Made by a program: the position numbers and the translations under genes. This document shows, piece by piece, positions 28,028 to 35,697 of a DNA stretch of 64,000 nt; position 1 is the first letter of the stretch, and each line of letters starts with the position of its first letter. Location: contig NC_015388.1 in NCBI RefSeq assembly GCF_000195295.1, positions 868,001 through 932,000 of the forward strand. Reading direction: 5' to 3'. The notes under the pieces are model-generated. The model ran no database searches. It saw nothing but the letters and a program-made list of their open reading frames with translations, and was not told the DNA's origin. Source of the DNA: Desulfobacca acetoxidans DSM 11109. Its GTDB lineage: Bacteria; Desulfobacterota; Desulfobaccia; Desulfobaccales; Desulfobaccaceae.

Positions 28028-28031
28028 AATT

Positions 28032-29552
28032 ATGAAAAAGATTCTGGTATGCTGGCTGGGCGGGACCGACTTGCGAGCCATGCGGGAGCCTGAGCAGGTG
28101 GGATTAGGACCTATCGGGGAAGCGGTCAAAACTCGGTCCTACGATGTGGTGACCATTCTCAATAATTACCCGCCTCAGGACGCCAAGGGGTACCCGGAAT
28201 GGCTGGCCGGACTAACGGCCGCCAAGATCACCTTACACCATGAAAAGCTTTCCACCCCTACTCACTTCGGCGACATCTACCAGGCGGCGGTCAAACGGGT
28301 CGCTGAGCTCAGAAAAACGTATGGCGAAGATCTCAACTTTACCTTTCATCTGAGCCCAGGGACACCGGCCATGGCGGCGGTCTGGATCATCCTGGCCAAA
28401 ACTCGATTTCCCGCCGAACTGATCGAGTCTTCCCGAGAGCATGGCATCTGCACCGCCTCAGTCCCTTTGGATATTTCCGCAGAATTCATCCCTGATCTGT
28501 TGCGCCAGCCTGATCAGGAATTGAAACGCCTGGGAGCTGGCCTGCCACCGGAGGCTCCGGAATTTTCCGACATTGTCTATCGTTGTGAGGCCATGCAGCG
28601 GGTGATTGCTAAGGCCAGACTGGTAGCCCCCCGTTCAGTCCCGGTTCTCATTGAAGGGGAGTCCGGGACCGGGAAGGAACTGCTGGCCAGGGCTATTCAT
28701 CAGGTCAGCCCCAGGAAAGACAAACTCATTCTGGCTGTCAATTGCGGCGCCATCCCCGCCGAACTCATTGAGTCAGAATTATTCGGTTATGCAAAAGGCG
28801 CTTTTACCGGCGCTGATAAGGATTGCAAAGGCTATTTTGAAGAGGTCCACGGGGGGACGCTGTTTCTGGATGAAATCGGCGAACTTTCGTCCTCGGCCCA
28901 GGTAAAGATTTTGCGGGCCCTCCAGGAAAGCGAAATTGTTCGCCTGGGATCCAGGAAACCCATTAAAGTAGACGTCAGGATTATTGCGGCCACCAACAGG
29001 AATCTCCTCCAGGAAGTATCTGCTGGGACCTTCCGTTCGGATTTATTCTACCGTCTGGCTGTGGCCATCATCCAACTGCCGCCATTGCGGGAGCGGCCTG
29101 GAGACTTATCCGTCCTCATCGACAAGCTCCTGGAAAAAATCAACGCCGACAGTGCCTCTGAACCGGGATATAAATTCAAGAAAATTTCTCCGGCTGCAAG
29201 AAATCTCCTGCTGCAGCACCGCTGGCCGGGAAATATTCGCGAACTGCTGAACACCCTCTTTCGGGCGGCCATTTGGACTACCGGGGATACGATTGAACTG
29301 GTGGATATGCGTGAGGCAATGCTACCGGAACAGCCGCTCCGAAGAGAAGCAATTCTGGATCGGCCCTTGGGCGAAAGCTTACACCTTCCCGAATTGATGA
29401 ACCGGGTGGCGCGCCATTATCTGAAGCGGGCCATGGCCGAAGCCCATGGAAATAAGACGGTCGCCGCCAGACTGGTGGGGCTGCCCAGCTATCAGACGTT
29501 GACCAACTGGTTGGCGAAATACGGCATCGGGACAGTAGGCAGTAAGCAGTAG
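28032..29552 (+). CDS. CARF-domain sigma54-dependent activator (RtcR-related)
   Basis: 506 residues. Residues 1-175 form a CARF-like Rossmann domain (LVCWLGGTDLRAM; FHLSPGTPAMAAVW). The central AAA+ domain has Walker A GESGTGKE, the sigma54-contact loop GAFTGA, Walker B GGTLFLDEIGE and the arginine finger region. A Fis-type HTH lies near GNKTVAARLVGLPSYQTLTNW. The plan matches RtcR, which answers to RNA ends or cyclic oligonucleotides and switches on rtcBA, but rtcB is 25 kb away and no -24/-12 promoter was found here. The C-terminal residues run into repeat R3. Confidence 0.88.
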   Translation: MKKILVCWLGGTDLRAMREPEQVGLGPIGEAVKTRSYDVVTILNNYPPQDAKGYPEWLAGLTAAKITLHHEKLSTPTHFGDIYQAAVKRVAELRKTYGEDLNFTFHLSPGTPAMAAVWIILAKTRFPAELIESSREHGICTASVPLDISAEFIPDLLRQPDQELKRLGAGLPPEAPEFSDIVYRCEAMQRVIAKARLVAPRSVPVLIEGESGTGKELLARAIHQVSPRKDKLILAVNCGAIPAELIESELFGYAKGAFTGADKDCKGYFEEVHGGTLFLDEIGELSSSAQVKILRALQESEIVRLGSRKPIKVDVRIIAATNRNLLQEVSAGTFRSDLFYRLAVAIIQLPPLRERPGDLSVLIDKLLEKINADSASEPGYKFKKISPAARNLLLQHRWPGNIRELLNTLFRAAIWTTGDTIELVDMREAMLPEQPLRREAILDRPLGESLHLPELMNRVARHYLKRAMAEAHGNKTVAARLVGLPSYQTLTNWLAKYGIGTVGSKQ

Positions 29553-29600
29553 GCGGTAAAAGCAGTGGGCAGTGAGCAGTGAGCGGTAAACAGAAAACGC
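29536..29600 (+). repeat. 7-base tandem repeat R3 overlapping the CARF gene 3' end
   Basis: Units such as GGCAGTA, GCAGTGG and GCAGTGA follow one another to about 29590. The CARF gene stop lies inside the repeat. Together with 27926-28027, it brackets the CARF gene. Confidence 0.7.
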
Positions 29601-29624
29601 ATTCTGGGGGGAGTGTGTCTGGCG

Positions 29625-29984
29625 GTGTTGAATTATCGGGAGTTGGTCGTTTGGCAGAGAGCGATGGACCTGGTGGAGCTGATTTACAAGAAGTCCAGGA
29701 ATTTCCCTAAAGAGGAAGTATACGGGCTGACCGGTCAGATTCGGCGGGCTGCGGTGTCGATACCTTCGAACCTTGCCGAGGGGCAGGGGCGGAAATCCAC
29801 CAAGGAGTTTATAAATTATCTGTCGATGGTCCTTGGGTCCTTGAGGGAAGTGGAAACCCAGGTTTTAATAGCGCCACGTCTGAATTATCTCAAACCAGAG
29901 GAGACGAAAGCCATCCTGGAGATCGCGTCGGAAGTGGGAAGATTACTCAACGCCCTCAACATACCTAACCCCTCAGAAGACTAA
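29625..29984 (+). CDS. Four-helix bundle protein (23S rRNA intervening-sequence protein family)
   Basis: 119 residues from GTG 29625; GTG 29613 would add four residues but abuts the G-rich ribosome site. The family hallmarks LNYRELVVWQRAMDL, FPKEEVYGLTGQIRRAAVSI and PSNLAEGQGRKSTKEF are all present. These small proteins are common near repeats and rRNA intervening sequences, and their function is unknown. It follows the CARF activator by about 70 bases. Confidence 0.85.
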   Translation: MLNYRELVVWQRAMDLVELIYKKSRNFPKEEVYGLTGQIRRAAVSIPSNLAEGQGRKSTKEFINYLSMVLGSLREVETQVLIAPRLNYLKPEETKAILEIASEVGRLLNALNIPNPSED

Positions 29985-30120
29985 GCTGTTGCAAAGATAC
30001 AACCCAGCGGATTGCGAAGAGATAAAGAAGTTGGTGGAGGGTTAAGACTCATGGAAAGGGCGTTTTACCCTTTTATATTAGATCATGTATCAGGCCAGAG
30101 CAAAATTAGACCAAACAGAA

Positions 30121-30147
30121 ATAAGGGACTCGGGAAAAGCCCCTTAT
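30121..30147 (-). terminator. Hairpin downstream of the tRNA fragment
   Basis: ATAAGGG/CCCTTAT arms with a 13-base loop lie just 3' (minus strand) of the tRNA fragment. The U-tract is weak, so it may be the old tRNA terminator. Confidence 0.4.
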
Positions 30148-30158
30148 ATCAGAATCTT

Positions 30159-30205
30159 TGGCGCGCCTGGCAGGACTCGAACCTGCGACAAACGGATTAG
30201 AAGTC
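30159..30205 (-). tRNA. 3' half of tRNA-Arg(UCU), probable attachment-site scar
   Basis: The minus strand reads the second half of an anticodon arm (ACTTCTAATCC), a T arm with GGTTCGAGTCC, and the acceptor end GGCGCGCCA including CCA. The sequence 5' of the anticodon does not continue a tRNA (no D arm, no matching acceptor strand), so only the 3' part is present. Such 3' fragments are left as att sites when integrases insert into tRNA genes. No integrase was seen. The 29984-30399 gap holds nothing else I recognise. Confidence 0.7.
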
Positions 30206-30398
30206 AATAACCCAAGAGCTTCACAAACTCCTCAATTATCTATAACTTATTGATATCATAGGTTGTTAATTTTCTACATTTTAGCAGGTTTTCCAAATAG
30301 TGGAGCATTTTGGAGAGATTTTCTCACACGACTCTCACACAGAAAAGGCATAGATACTGATTTCGAAGCCTGTCAAAGGTGAGGAAAACCAAGCGGCA

Positions 30399-31718
30399 TT
30401 ATTTAGACAAACTGAACATTGGGGATTTTTCCAACAAACCCTGCAGTCCCATTACCTGACTAACGAACTGCTTAGTTTCTTTAATTTCCGGAATCTGATA
30501 CCCCGCTTGAACTACTCGTTGTGGCCCGGCGTTATAGGCAGCCACGGCTAACGGCATGGACCCATTGAAACAATTTATCATCTCCCGCAGATACCGGCTT
30601 CCGGCCATCACGTTTTCCCGGGGACAGAAAGGATCGTGCAGCCCTAAATCGGCTGCCGTCCCCGGCATCAACTGCATTAAGCCCATGGCCCCTTTGGGTG
30701 AGACTGCCAATGGTGAAAAATTTGATTCCAGGCGAATAAGGGCCAGAATTAACGACGCTGGCAGCCGATAATTCTGAGCCGCCTCCATAACAATGGCGGC
30801 GAGGGAGGGATCGATTGCGCCCAACTCCGGCGGGGCGGGAATTTTTGCTAAATGACTATCCGGTTCCTTAGTGTAGATATGTAACCGGCCCCCCTTGTCT
30901 TTTCGTACGATCACGGACGGGTTGGCATTTTTGTGAGGCGACTGGCCCAGAGTGGCAGAAGGGTTTTTAGTTTTATCCAGGGCCAGAGGCAGGGCTGTGC
31001 CGGGATCGGCAGGAGTTGCCGCCATAGCCCGTTTTTTTTTGGTCAAGACCACATTGGTGATGTGTATCGTCCCCTGCTTATCGCAATGCCGGCGAATATT
31101 TCTTTCCGACAGAGTTGTCAGCCAAGAGGTTTCCCTTGGCACTGTGGCGTCAGCCGGGATAATTAAGCCCGATGGTGTGGATTTTCCCCCCTGGTCCAGG
31201 CAAGTTTTTGAAAACGCCGGTATGTGAGAGACCGGCTGAACCACCCTGGTGTTGGCGGCTGCACCATTTGCCTTGGGCTCCTCTTTGCTGACATTGGTGA
31301 TACACAAAAATCCCTTTTCGTTTAGTCTAACCTCTATAAGATCTTCCTCAACCGCGGTTGCCTGACGCCGATCGACTATCCCTGATATTTTTGCCATTGG
31401 CTGCGGCGATGGCCTATCCGTAGATTGTCTGGATACGGCTCTTAAGAGAATGTTTTGAGGACCTTTTTCTAAATTATCCTTTATGGCTGGGGGAGAAGGG
31501 GGCGCACCCGGCGCCAAGGGCCGTTCCCCAGATTTTTCGGCGTCTTTGGAATGACCAGTGAGTGGCGGGATTTTTGGAGTATCTTTGTCATTATTATCCT
31601 GATTAGTAATATGGACTTTTCCTTGACTATCGATAAACAGCTTTATCTTGGCGATGGTCGCAGCAGGCATCAGGAAAAGAAAACCGCCAAAGAGAAGCAG
31701 CAGTCCAATAGATCGCAT
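30399..31718 (-). CDS. Lytic transglycosylase with repeated DUF4124-like motifs
   Basis: 439 residues with an N-terminal signal peptide. Four short motifs of the form DxxGxxHITN (DSQGKVHITN, NEKGFLCITN, DKQGTIHITN, DKGGRLHIYT) are spaced through the first 300 residues, resembling DUF4124 elements. The C-terminal SLT domain has the catalytic Glu in RLESNFSP, then GAMGLMQLMPGTAADLG and AYNAGP. It would cleave peptidoglycan in the periplasm, for example to make room for an envelope machine. A shorter paralogue is encoded at 60760. Confidence 0.9.
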   Translation of the reverse strand: MRSIGLLLLFGGFLFLMPAATIAKIKLFIDSQGKVHITNQDNNDKDTPKIPPLTGHSKDAEKSGERPLAPGAPPSPPAIKDNLEKGPQNILLRAVSRQSTDRPSPQPMAKISGIVDRRQATAVEEDLIEVRLNEKGFLCITNVSKEEPKANGAAANTRVVQPVSHIPAFSKTCLDQGGKSTPSGLIIPADATVPRETSWLTTLSERNIRRHCDKQGTIHITNVVLTKKKRAMAATPADPGTALPLALDKTKNPSATLGQSPHKNANPSVIVRKDKGGRLHIYTKEPDSHLAKIPAPPELGAIDPSLAAIVMEAAQNYRLPASLILALIRLESNFSPLAVSPKGAMGLMQLMPGTAADLGLHDPFCPRENVMAGSRYLREMINCFNGSMPLAVAAYNAGPQRVVQAGYQIPEIKETKQFVSQVMGLQGLLEKSPMFSLSK

Positions 31719-31815
31719 GAACCCTCAACCTTACCTAAGTCACTGACGAGACTTTCTCCATAAAACTAGTTAACGAGTTTAAAATGTGATTGAAACCAAT
31801 TCGATATTTAATTAC

Positions 31816-31855
31816 TTGGTCAATATTGCTAAATATTGCTCCAAAATTGCTCTTT
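31816..31855. promoter_or_regulatory. Repeated CAATATTGCT sites upstream of the transglycosylase gene
   Basis: CAATATTGCT, AAATATTGCT and AAATTGCT follow at 10-base spacing. Related bases (GCAATATTGC) adjoin the CTCAANNTTGAG palindromes before the riboswitch leaders. They may be regulator sites, with no direct proof. Nothing else is recognised between 31718 and 32170. Confidence 0.3.
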
Positions 31856-32169
31856 AAGGTATTTTTGCATTATGGAAAGATTGCGACGCCAGGGCAAAAT
31901 ATGTTACGTTCAACATGAAAAGTTAGAAATGATTCAGCATTCTATTCTTGGCGCCTTTCCGGGGTCGGGTTTAGGTCATAGACTTTTTGTCATCGGCGGC
32001 GTCAGTTCAAGTTTTTTGTCATGGACGTCGAAATAGCTATTGGAAGGGCGGAGGTTGAGCTAATAACAGGAAGCATCTCCGCTTAAGTCGCTAAAAGAGG
32101 ACCATGGTATGAACCTTTTAACTTGAGAAGGGCAAACCGGTCCATCACCATAGTAATTCGGAGAAACGA

Positions 32170-32427
32170 GTGGTCGCCTACCGCATACTGCAGCTTATTC
32201 CGGCCACGGGATGGGAAGTCGAGCTATCCTTCGACGATGGTTGCAAGCAAATACACCCCCTCATTGCCATGGCTCTCATCGAGCGCGTGGATGATCACGG
32301 CGATTGGTACCGAGAGGTGGTCGGTCTTTACCCGCAGGCCGACGGCAGCTGTTTTGGTACGGTTTACGATGATACCCGCGTCTCGGGCCTGACGTACAGG
32401 CAGCAAGGCGAAAATACTCCTTCATAG
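32170..32427 (+). CDS. Small hypothetical protein
   Basis: 85 residues from GTG 32170, with CGGAG upstream. The composition is acidic and soluble (QLIPATGWEVELSFDDGCKQ), with no motif, signal peptide or membrane span I recognise. It lies just before the riboswitch region. Codon use looks coding, but confidence is modest. Confidence 0.45.
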   Translation: MVAYRILQLIPATGWEVELSFDDGCKQIHPLIAMALIERVDDHGDWYREVVGLYPQADGSCFGTVYDDTRVSGLTYRQQGENTPS

Positions 32428-32502
32428 ATTTCACCCAATCAAGTTGACCGAATCCTGCTTGGTCAGAGAGGCTGCCACGGCGCCTAGCCTTAGAGCGTTG
32501 TG

Positions 32503-32555
32503 GTTTCCAGGGGCCGGACTGCCGGGGTCTCAGGAGGTGCTGATTGAGGCAAAAG
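32503..32555 (+). promoter_or_regulatory. Possible decayed GEMM-like riboswitch
   Basis: CCAGGGGCCGGACTGCCGGG followed by GTCTCAGG lines up with the conserved middle of the GEMM-like elements downstream (CCGGGGGCCGGAAAGCC..GGGTCTCAG). The 3' half is unrecognisable and there is no terminator. Confidence 0.3.
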
Positions 32556-32589
32556 CAGCGCTCAGTTTAAAGAGCTAAACCCTGATAAA

Positions 32590-32678
32590 GCCACACACCG
32601 GGCGACCGGGGGCCGGAAAGCTACGGGTCTCACCAGAGACAGCCTTGTAGCTGCCAGGCATCCCGGTTTTTTTTATGC
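32590..32678 (+). promoter_or_regulatory. Solitary GEMM-I-like riboswitch with damaged terminator
   Basis: CCACACACCGGGCGACCGGG, GGCCGGAAAGC, GGGTCTCACCAGAGACAGCC match the three intact GEMM-like elements in this window. The 3' P1 strand reads GTAGCTGCC instead of GGTTGCC, and the terminator stem is broken although a T-run remains. No gene follows directly; the next leader begins within 60 bases. It looks like the rest of an earlier riboswitch-gene unit. Confidence 0.5.
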
Positions 32679-32684
32679 CTTCAT

Positions 32685-32696
32685 CTCAACCTTGAG
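32685..32696. promoter_or_regulatory. CTCAACCTTGAG palindrome
   Basis: 12-base inverted repeat CTCAA-N2-TTGAG, also found at 32744, 34976 and 38403, each before a riboswitch leader. Confidence 0.4.
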
Positions 32697-32743
32697 CCAA
32701 CTGAGATTTCTAATATGGCGACAGTAGAAAAGAGCAAAATTAT

Positions 32744-32755
32744 CTCAACATTGAG
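32744..32755. promoter_or_regulatory. CTCAACATTGAG palindrome, leader A
   Basis: A perfect CTCAA/TTGAG dyad, followed directly by GCAATATTGC (another perfect dyad). It is placed about 220 bases before the cobalamin riboswitch and is a candidate operator near the leader promoter. Confidence 0.4.
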
Positions 32756-32961
32756 CAATATTGCCCAAGTCTCTAACTGAGATTTTTAATATGATTGCAA
32801 TTGTGAATTGATGGCCGAAAGTTGTTTTTCCAGCATTTTCGGCCAGTCAAGGGGGCGCCCGGGATTGTGGGATGGCAATGGAGGTTGTCTCGGGGCGCCG
32901 AATTTTCCGGAAAGGAGGTGAAGCTACAGAGTGATCCCCGGTGGGTCGCCGAGCGGACCCC

Positions 32962-33194
32962 GGGAAGGGTGTGAATCAAGGAACGATAACACCATGACTG
33001 GCCAAGGGAACTGGGTGTGAATCCCAGGCGGGCGCGCCGCTGTGAACGGGGACGAAGGCCGCAGGTGAGCCACTGTGGGGTAGTGCAGCTCCCATGGGAA
33101 GGCGCGGTTGGTAGGTCGATCCGTGAGCCAGAAGACCTGGCAGTTTCATAGGGATATGGTCCAATGCAGACCTCGCGGAACGGGTCCGAGGGCC
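32962..33194 (+). promoter_or_regulatory. Cobalamin riboswitch, leader A
   Basis: The aptamer core is clear: GGGTGTGAATCCCAGGCGGG, CGCCGCTGTGAACGGGGACG, GAGCCACTG (B12-box region), GGGAAGGCGCGG and GATCCGTGAGCCAGAAGACC. A 3' hairpin CCTCG..CGAGG could supply the kissing loop. A strong terminator follows at 33230, so bound B12 should stop transcription. The family is well established. The regulatory direction is inferred from the terminator. Confidence 0.92.
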
Positions 33195-33229
33195 TTATAG
33201 AGATGGTAGATGCCAGAATGAGGCAAGGC

Positions 33230-33257
33230 CCCGATTCCCGCGGAATCGGGTTTTTTT
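33230..33257 (+). terminator. Terminator of the leader A cobalamin riboswitch
   Basis: A perfect 9-bp stem CCCGATTCC/GGAATCGGG with loop CGC, followed by seven T. It lies directly after the riboswitch and before the GEMM element. Confidence 0.92.
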
Positions 33258-33343
33258 CGGTCAACTCTCAGCCGGAGTAAAGCAGCATGGCATGATGTAA
33301 GCAAAGGCACCGCCTGATCCAAAAATGGTTACGTCGTGAACAA

Positions 33344-33406
33344 GCCACACCCCGGGCGACCGGGGGCCGGAAAGCCGCGGGTCTCAGCAGAGACGGCCGG
33401 GTTGCC
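33344..33406 (+). promoter_or_regulatory. GEMM-I-like riboswitch (c-di-GMP/cGAMP class), leader A
   Basis: Family-like blocks are GGGCGACC, GGAAAGCCGCGGGTCT and GACGGCCGGGTTGCC. GGCGACC can pair with GGTTGCC as P1, and GTCTC/GAGAC forms the second arm. The usual tetraloop arm is reduced to a short CCGG/CCGG hairpin, so this is a variant. The P1 3' strand is also the left arm of the terminator, so ligand binding should allow read-through. The ligand cannot be fixed from sequence. Confidence 0.68.
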
Positions 33407-33427
33407 ACCAGGCAGCCCGGTTTTTTT
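33397..33427 (+). terminator. Terminator overlapping the leader A GEMM element
   Basis: CCGGGTTGCC/GGCAGCCCGG stem, loop ACCA, seven T. It is mutually exclusive with P1 of the preceding aptamer. Confidence 0.9.
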
Positions 33428-33486
33428 GTTTATCCATTGCATAAACGAATTGCCTGAAATAATGGTACATGAAGGGAGATAAACAC

Positions 33487-34659
33487 ATGCGTATTGATCG
33501 AAGGACAATAACGAACCAGATGCTTGGTTGTTTCATGGCCTTGGCATTGATGCTGCTCCTTCCCGCGGCTTCCGAATCGATGACATTTTCGGGCCTTGGC
33601 ATGTCGGAGGGTTATAAAGGTAGCGTAGCTTACGACATTTCTGCGGATGGCTCCATTATAGTCGGTCTTCAGTCTACCCCTACTTACGCTGCCGAGGCGT
33701 TTCGTTGGACGGCTTCGAGCGGCTTTGCGAAGGTGGGCGATCTGCCGGGAGGGGAAACTTATAGCATCGCCTTCGGCGTTTCTGGGAATGGCTCGGTCGT
33801 GGCTGGTTGGAGCCGGTCTGGCTTAGGCGAAGAGGCGTTTATTTGGACCGCGTCAGGCGGCATAAAAGGTCTGGGCGACCTAGCGGGGGGGTATACCAGA
33901 AGCTACGCCGATAGCGTCTCTGCGGACGGTTCCACTGTGGTGGGTTACTCCACGTCCACTAGCGGTGATGAGGCTTTTGTTTGGAAAGCATCAACCGGCA
34001 TGGTGGGGTTAGGAGATCTGCCGGGATCTGATTTTAACAGCAAGGGCACTGGAGTTTCCGCGGATGGTTCGGTCGTGGTCGGTTGGAGCCACTCCAGCAA
34101 TGGTCAAGAAGCATTTATTTGGAAAGCATCAACCGGCATGGTGGGGTTAGGAGATCTGCCGGGAGGATCTTTTAAGAGCGTAGCGGAAGATATTTCTGAT
34201 AACGGCTTGGCCGTGGTCGGAAATTCCTTATCCTCCAACGGAAGAGAAGCGTTTCTCTGGACCGAATCAGGCGGCATGATAGGCCTGGGCGACCTGGCGG
34301 GAGGAAGTTTTTCGAGCGAAGCCTTGTCGGTTTCTGCGGACGGGTCCACCGTGGTTGGCAGAAGCACATCTGGAAACGGCACTGAGGCGTTTGTATGGAC
34401 GGAACAACTTGGAATGGTCAGCATTGAAGAATTGTTGATCGCGGCCGGCGTCGACACGACCGGATGGGGGTTAACAGAAGCCCTTGGCGTCTCTGCGGAT
34501 GGCCTCACGATTGCCGGAAAAGGGTCCAATCCTGCTGGGAAGACGGAAGCCTGGGTGATTACGTTGGATGCTGCGCCAGTTCCCCTCCCCGGCGCGGTGC
34601 TGCTCCTGGGCGCCGGTCTTTGTCGCCTGGCTGCGGCGCGGCGGCGCCGGAGTCACTGA
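33487..34659 (+). CDS. HAF-repeat exported protein with PEP-CTERM-type sorting signal
   Basis: 390 residues from ATG 33487, eight bases after GGGAG. A Sec signal peptide is followed by about seven repeats of the HAF type (AFxWTxxxGMxGLGDLPGG, VSADGSxVVGxS), expected to fold as a beta-propeller-like extracellular domain. The C-terminus is the sorting signal VPLPGAVLLLGAGLCRLAAA plus RRRR: motif, hydrophobic span and basic tail. Exosortase-type enzymes process such tails, and none is encoded in this window. It is the first gene under leader A. Confidence 0.88.
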   Translation: MRIDRRTITNQMLGCFMALALMLLLPAASESMTFSGLGMSEGYKGSVAYDISADGSIIVGLQSTPTYAAEAFRWTASSGFAKVGDLPGGETYSIAFGVSGNGSVVAGWSRSGLGEEAFIWTASGGIKGLGDLAGGYTRSYADSVSADGSTVVGYSTSTSGDEAFVWKASTGMVGLGDLPGSDFNSKGTGVSADGSVVVGWSHSSNGQEAFIWKASTGMVGLGDLPGGSFKSVAEDISDNGLAVVGNSLSSNGREAFLWTESGGMIGLGDLAGGSFSSEALSVSADGSTVVGRSTSGNGTEAFVWTEQLGMVSIEELLIAAGVDTTGWGLTEALGVSADGLTIAGKGSNPAGKTEAWVITLDAAPVPLPGAVLLLGAGLCRLAAARRRRSH

Positions 34660-34822
34660 TTGTGGCCGTGATCAGGGGGAAAGACGGATTATCCTGTCAT
34701 TAACCGAACAGGTCTTTGTTGGCGCGGCGGAAGTCTATCGATGCCCACAATATCTGATTCACCCCTCACCCTGACCTCAATGTTGTTAAATTACAAAGGT
34801 AGGGGTAAAGGAAAATATTACA

Positions 34823-34862
34823 ATCCCCCCTGCCCCCCCCTTGAGAAAAGGGGGGAAAGGGG
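34823..34862 (+). repeat. Polypyrimidine/polypurine inverted repeat
   Basis: CCCCCCTT..AAGGGGGG arms with flanking CCCCCCTG and GAAAGGGGG form a hairpin after the HAF-repeat gene, perhaps its terminator or a dispersed repeat. Nothing else is seen between 34659 and 34961. Confidence 0.5.
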
Positions 34863-34975
34863 GAACCTCCCACAGGCGCTGGGAAGGTGAGCTTTTTAAG
34901 TCCCCCTTTGGTGGCGAGGCAGGAAGACATTATCACCGGACATTGAGAAAGAGGACAGATAAAGAGCAAAATTAT

Positions 34976-34987
34976 CTCAACATTGAG
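34976..34987. promoter_or_regulatory. CTCAACATTGAG palindrome, leader B
   Basis: Same dyad and same GCAATATTGC neighbour as at 32744. Confidence 0.4.
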
Positions 34988-35193
34988 CAATATTGCCCAA
35001 GTCTCTAACTGAGATTTTTAATATGATTGCAATTGTGAATTGATGGCTGAAAGTTGTTTTTCCAGCGTTTTCGGCCAGTCAAGGGGGCGCCCGGGATCGT
35101 GGGATGGCAATGGAGGTTGTCTCGGGGCGCCGAATTTTCCAGAAAGGAGGTGAAGCCACAGAGTGATCCCCGGTGGGTCGCCGAGCGGACCCC

Positions 35194-35426
35194 GGGAAGG
35201 GTGTGAATCAAGGAACGATAACACCATGACTGGCCAAGGGAACTGGGTGTGAATCCCAGGCGGGCGCGCCGCTGTGAACGGGGACGAAGGCCGCAGGTGA
35301 GCCACTGTGGGGTAGTGCAGCTCCCATGGGAAGGCGCGGTTGGTAGGTCGATCCGTGAGCCAGAAGACCTGGCAGTTTCATAGGGATATGGTCCAATGCA
35401 GACCTCGCGGAACGGGTCCGAGGGCC
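35194..35426 (+). promoter_or_regulatory. Cobalamin riboswitch, leader B
   Basis: All core boxes seen in leader A are present unchanged, including GAGCCACTG, GGGAAGGCGCGG and GAGCCAGAAGACCTGG. It is followed by the same terminator at 35462. Confidence 0.92.
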
Positions 35427-35461
35427 TTATAGAGATGGTAGATGCCAGAATGAGGCAAGGC

Positions 35462-35489
35462 CCCGATTCCCGCGGAATCGGGTTTTTTT
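35462..35489 (+). terminator. Terminator of the leader B cobalamin riboswitch
   Basis: CCCGATTCC/GGAATCGGG stem, loop CGC, seven T, identical to leader A. Confidence 0.92.
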
Positions 35490-35575
35490 CGGTCAACTCT
35501 CAGCCGGAGTAAAGCAGCATGGCATGATGTAAGCGAAGGCACCGCCTGATCCAAAAATGGTTACGTCGTGAAGAA

Positions 35576-35638
35576 GCCACACCCCGGGCGACCGGGGGCC
35601 GGAAAGCCGCGGGTCTCAGCAGAGACGGCCGGGTTGCC
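35576..35638 (+). promoter_or_regulatory. GEMM-I-like riboswitch, leader B
   Basis: The same aptamer as leader A, with GGCGACC/GGTTGCC pairing and GTCTC/GAGAC arm. Confidence 0.68.
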
Positions 35639-35660
35639 ACCAGACAGCCCGGTTTTTTTT
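35629..35660 (+). terminator. Terminator overlapping the leader B GEMM element
   Basis: CCGGGTTGCC pairs with GACAGCCCGG (one mismatch compared with leader A), followed by eight T. Confidence 0.85.
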
Positions 35661-35697
35661 GTCCATTGAATGAACACATTTTTTGAGGAGAGAACTT

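Larger units (their letters stand above)
32729..33428 (+). repeat. Duplicated leader block, copy A
   Basis: About 700 bases nearly identical to 34961-35660 at a constant offset of 2232, with only a handful of mismatches. It contains the palindrome at 32744, a cobalamin riboswitch, a terminator, a GEMM-like riboswitch and its terminator. Confidence 0.92.
34961..35660 (+). repeat. Duplicated leader block, copy B
   Basis: Near-identical to 32729-33428. It carries the same order of palindrome (34976), cobalamin riboswitch, terminator, GEMM-like element and terminator, but is followed by a different gene. Confidence 0.92.

Noticed and set aside
30012-30200. Small plus-strand ORF ending ...RAWQDSNLRQTD
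   Set aside because: Its conserved-looking end is the antisense of the tRNA-Arg T arm and acceptor stem, a common false protein.
31816-31835. Possible sigma54 promoter (TTGG..TTGC)
   Set aside because: The GG and GC are 8 bases apart rather than the 10 needed, so it does not fit a -24/-12 element.
32773-33264. 163-residue minus-strand ORF, repeated almost identically at 35005-35496
   Set aside because: It is the antisense of the duplicated cobalamin riboswitch and terminator. The apparent conservation comes from the RNA and the recent duplication.
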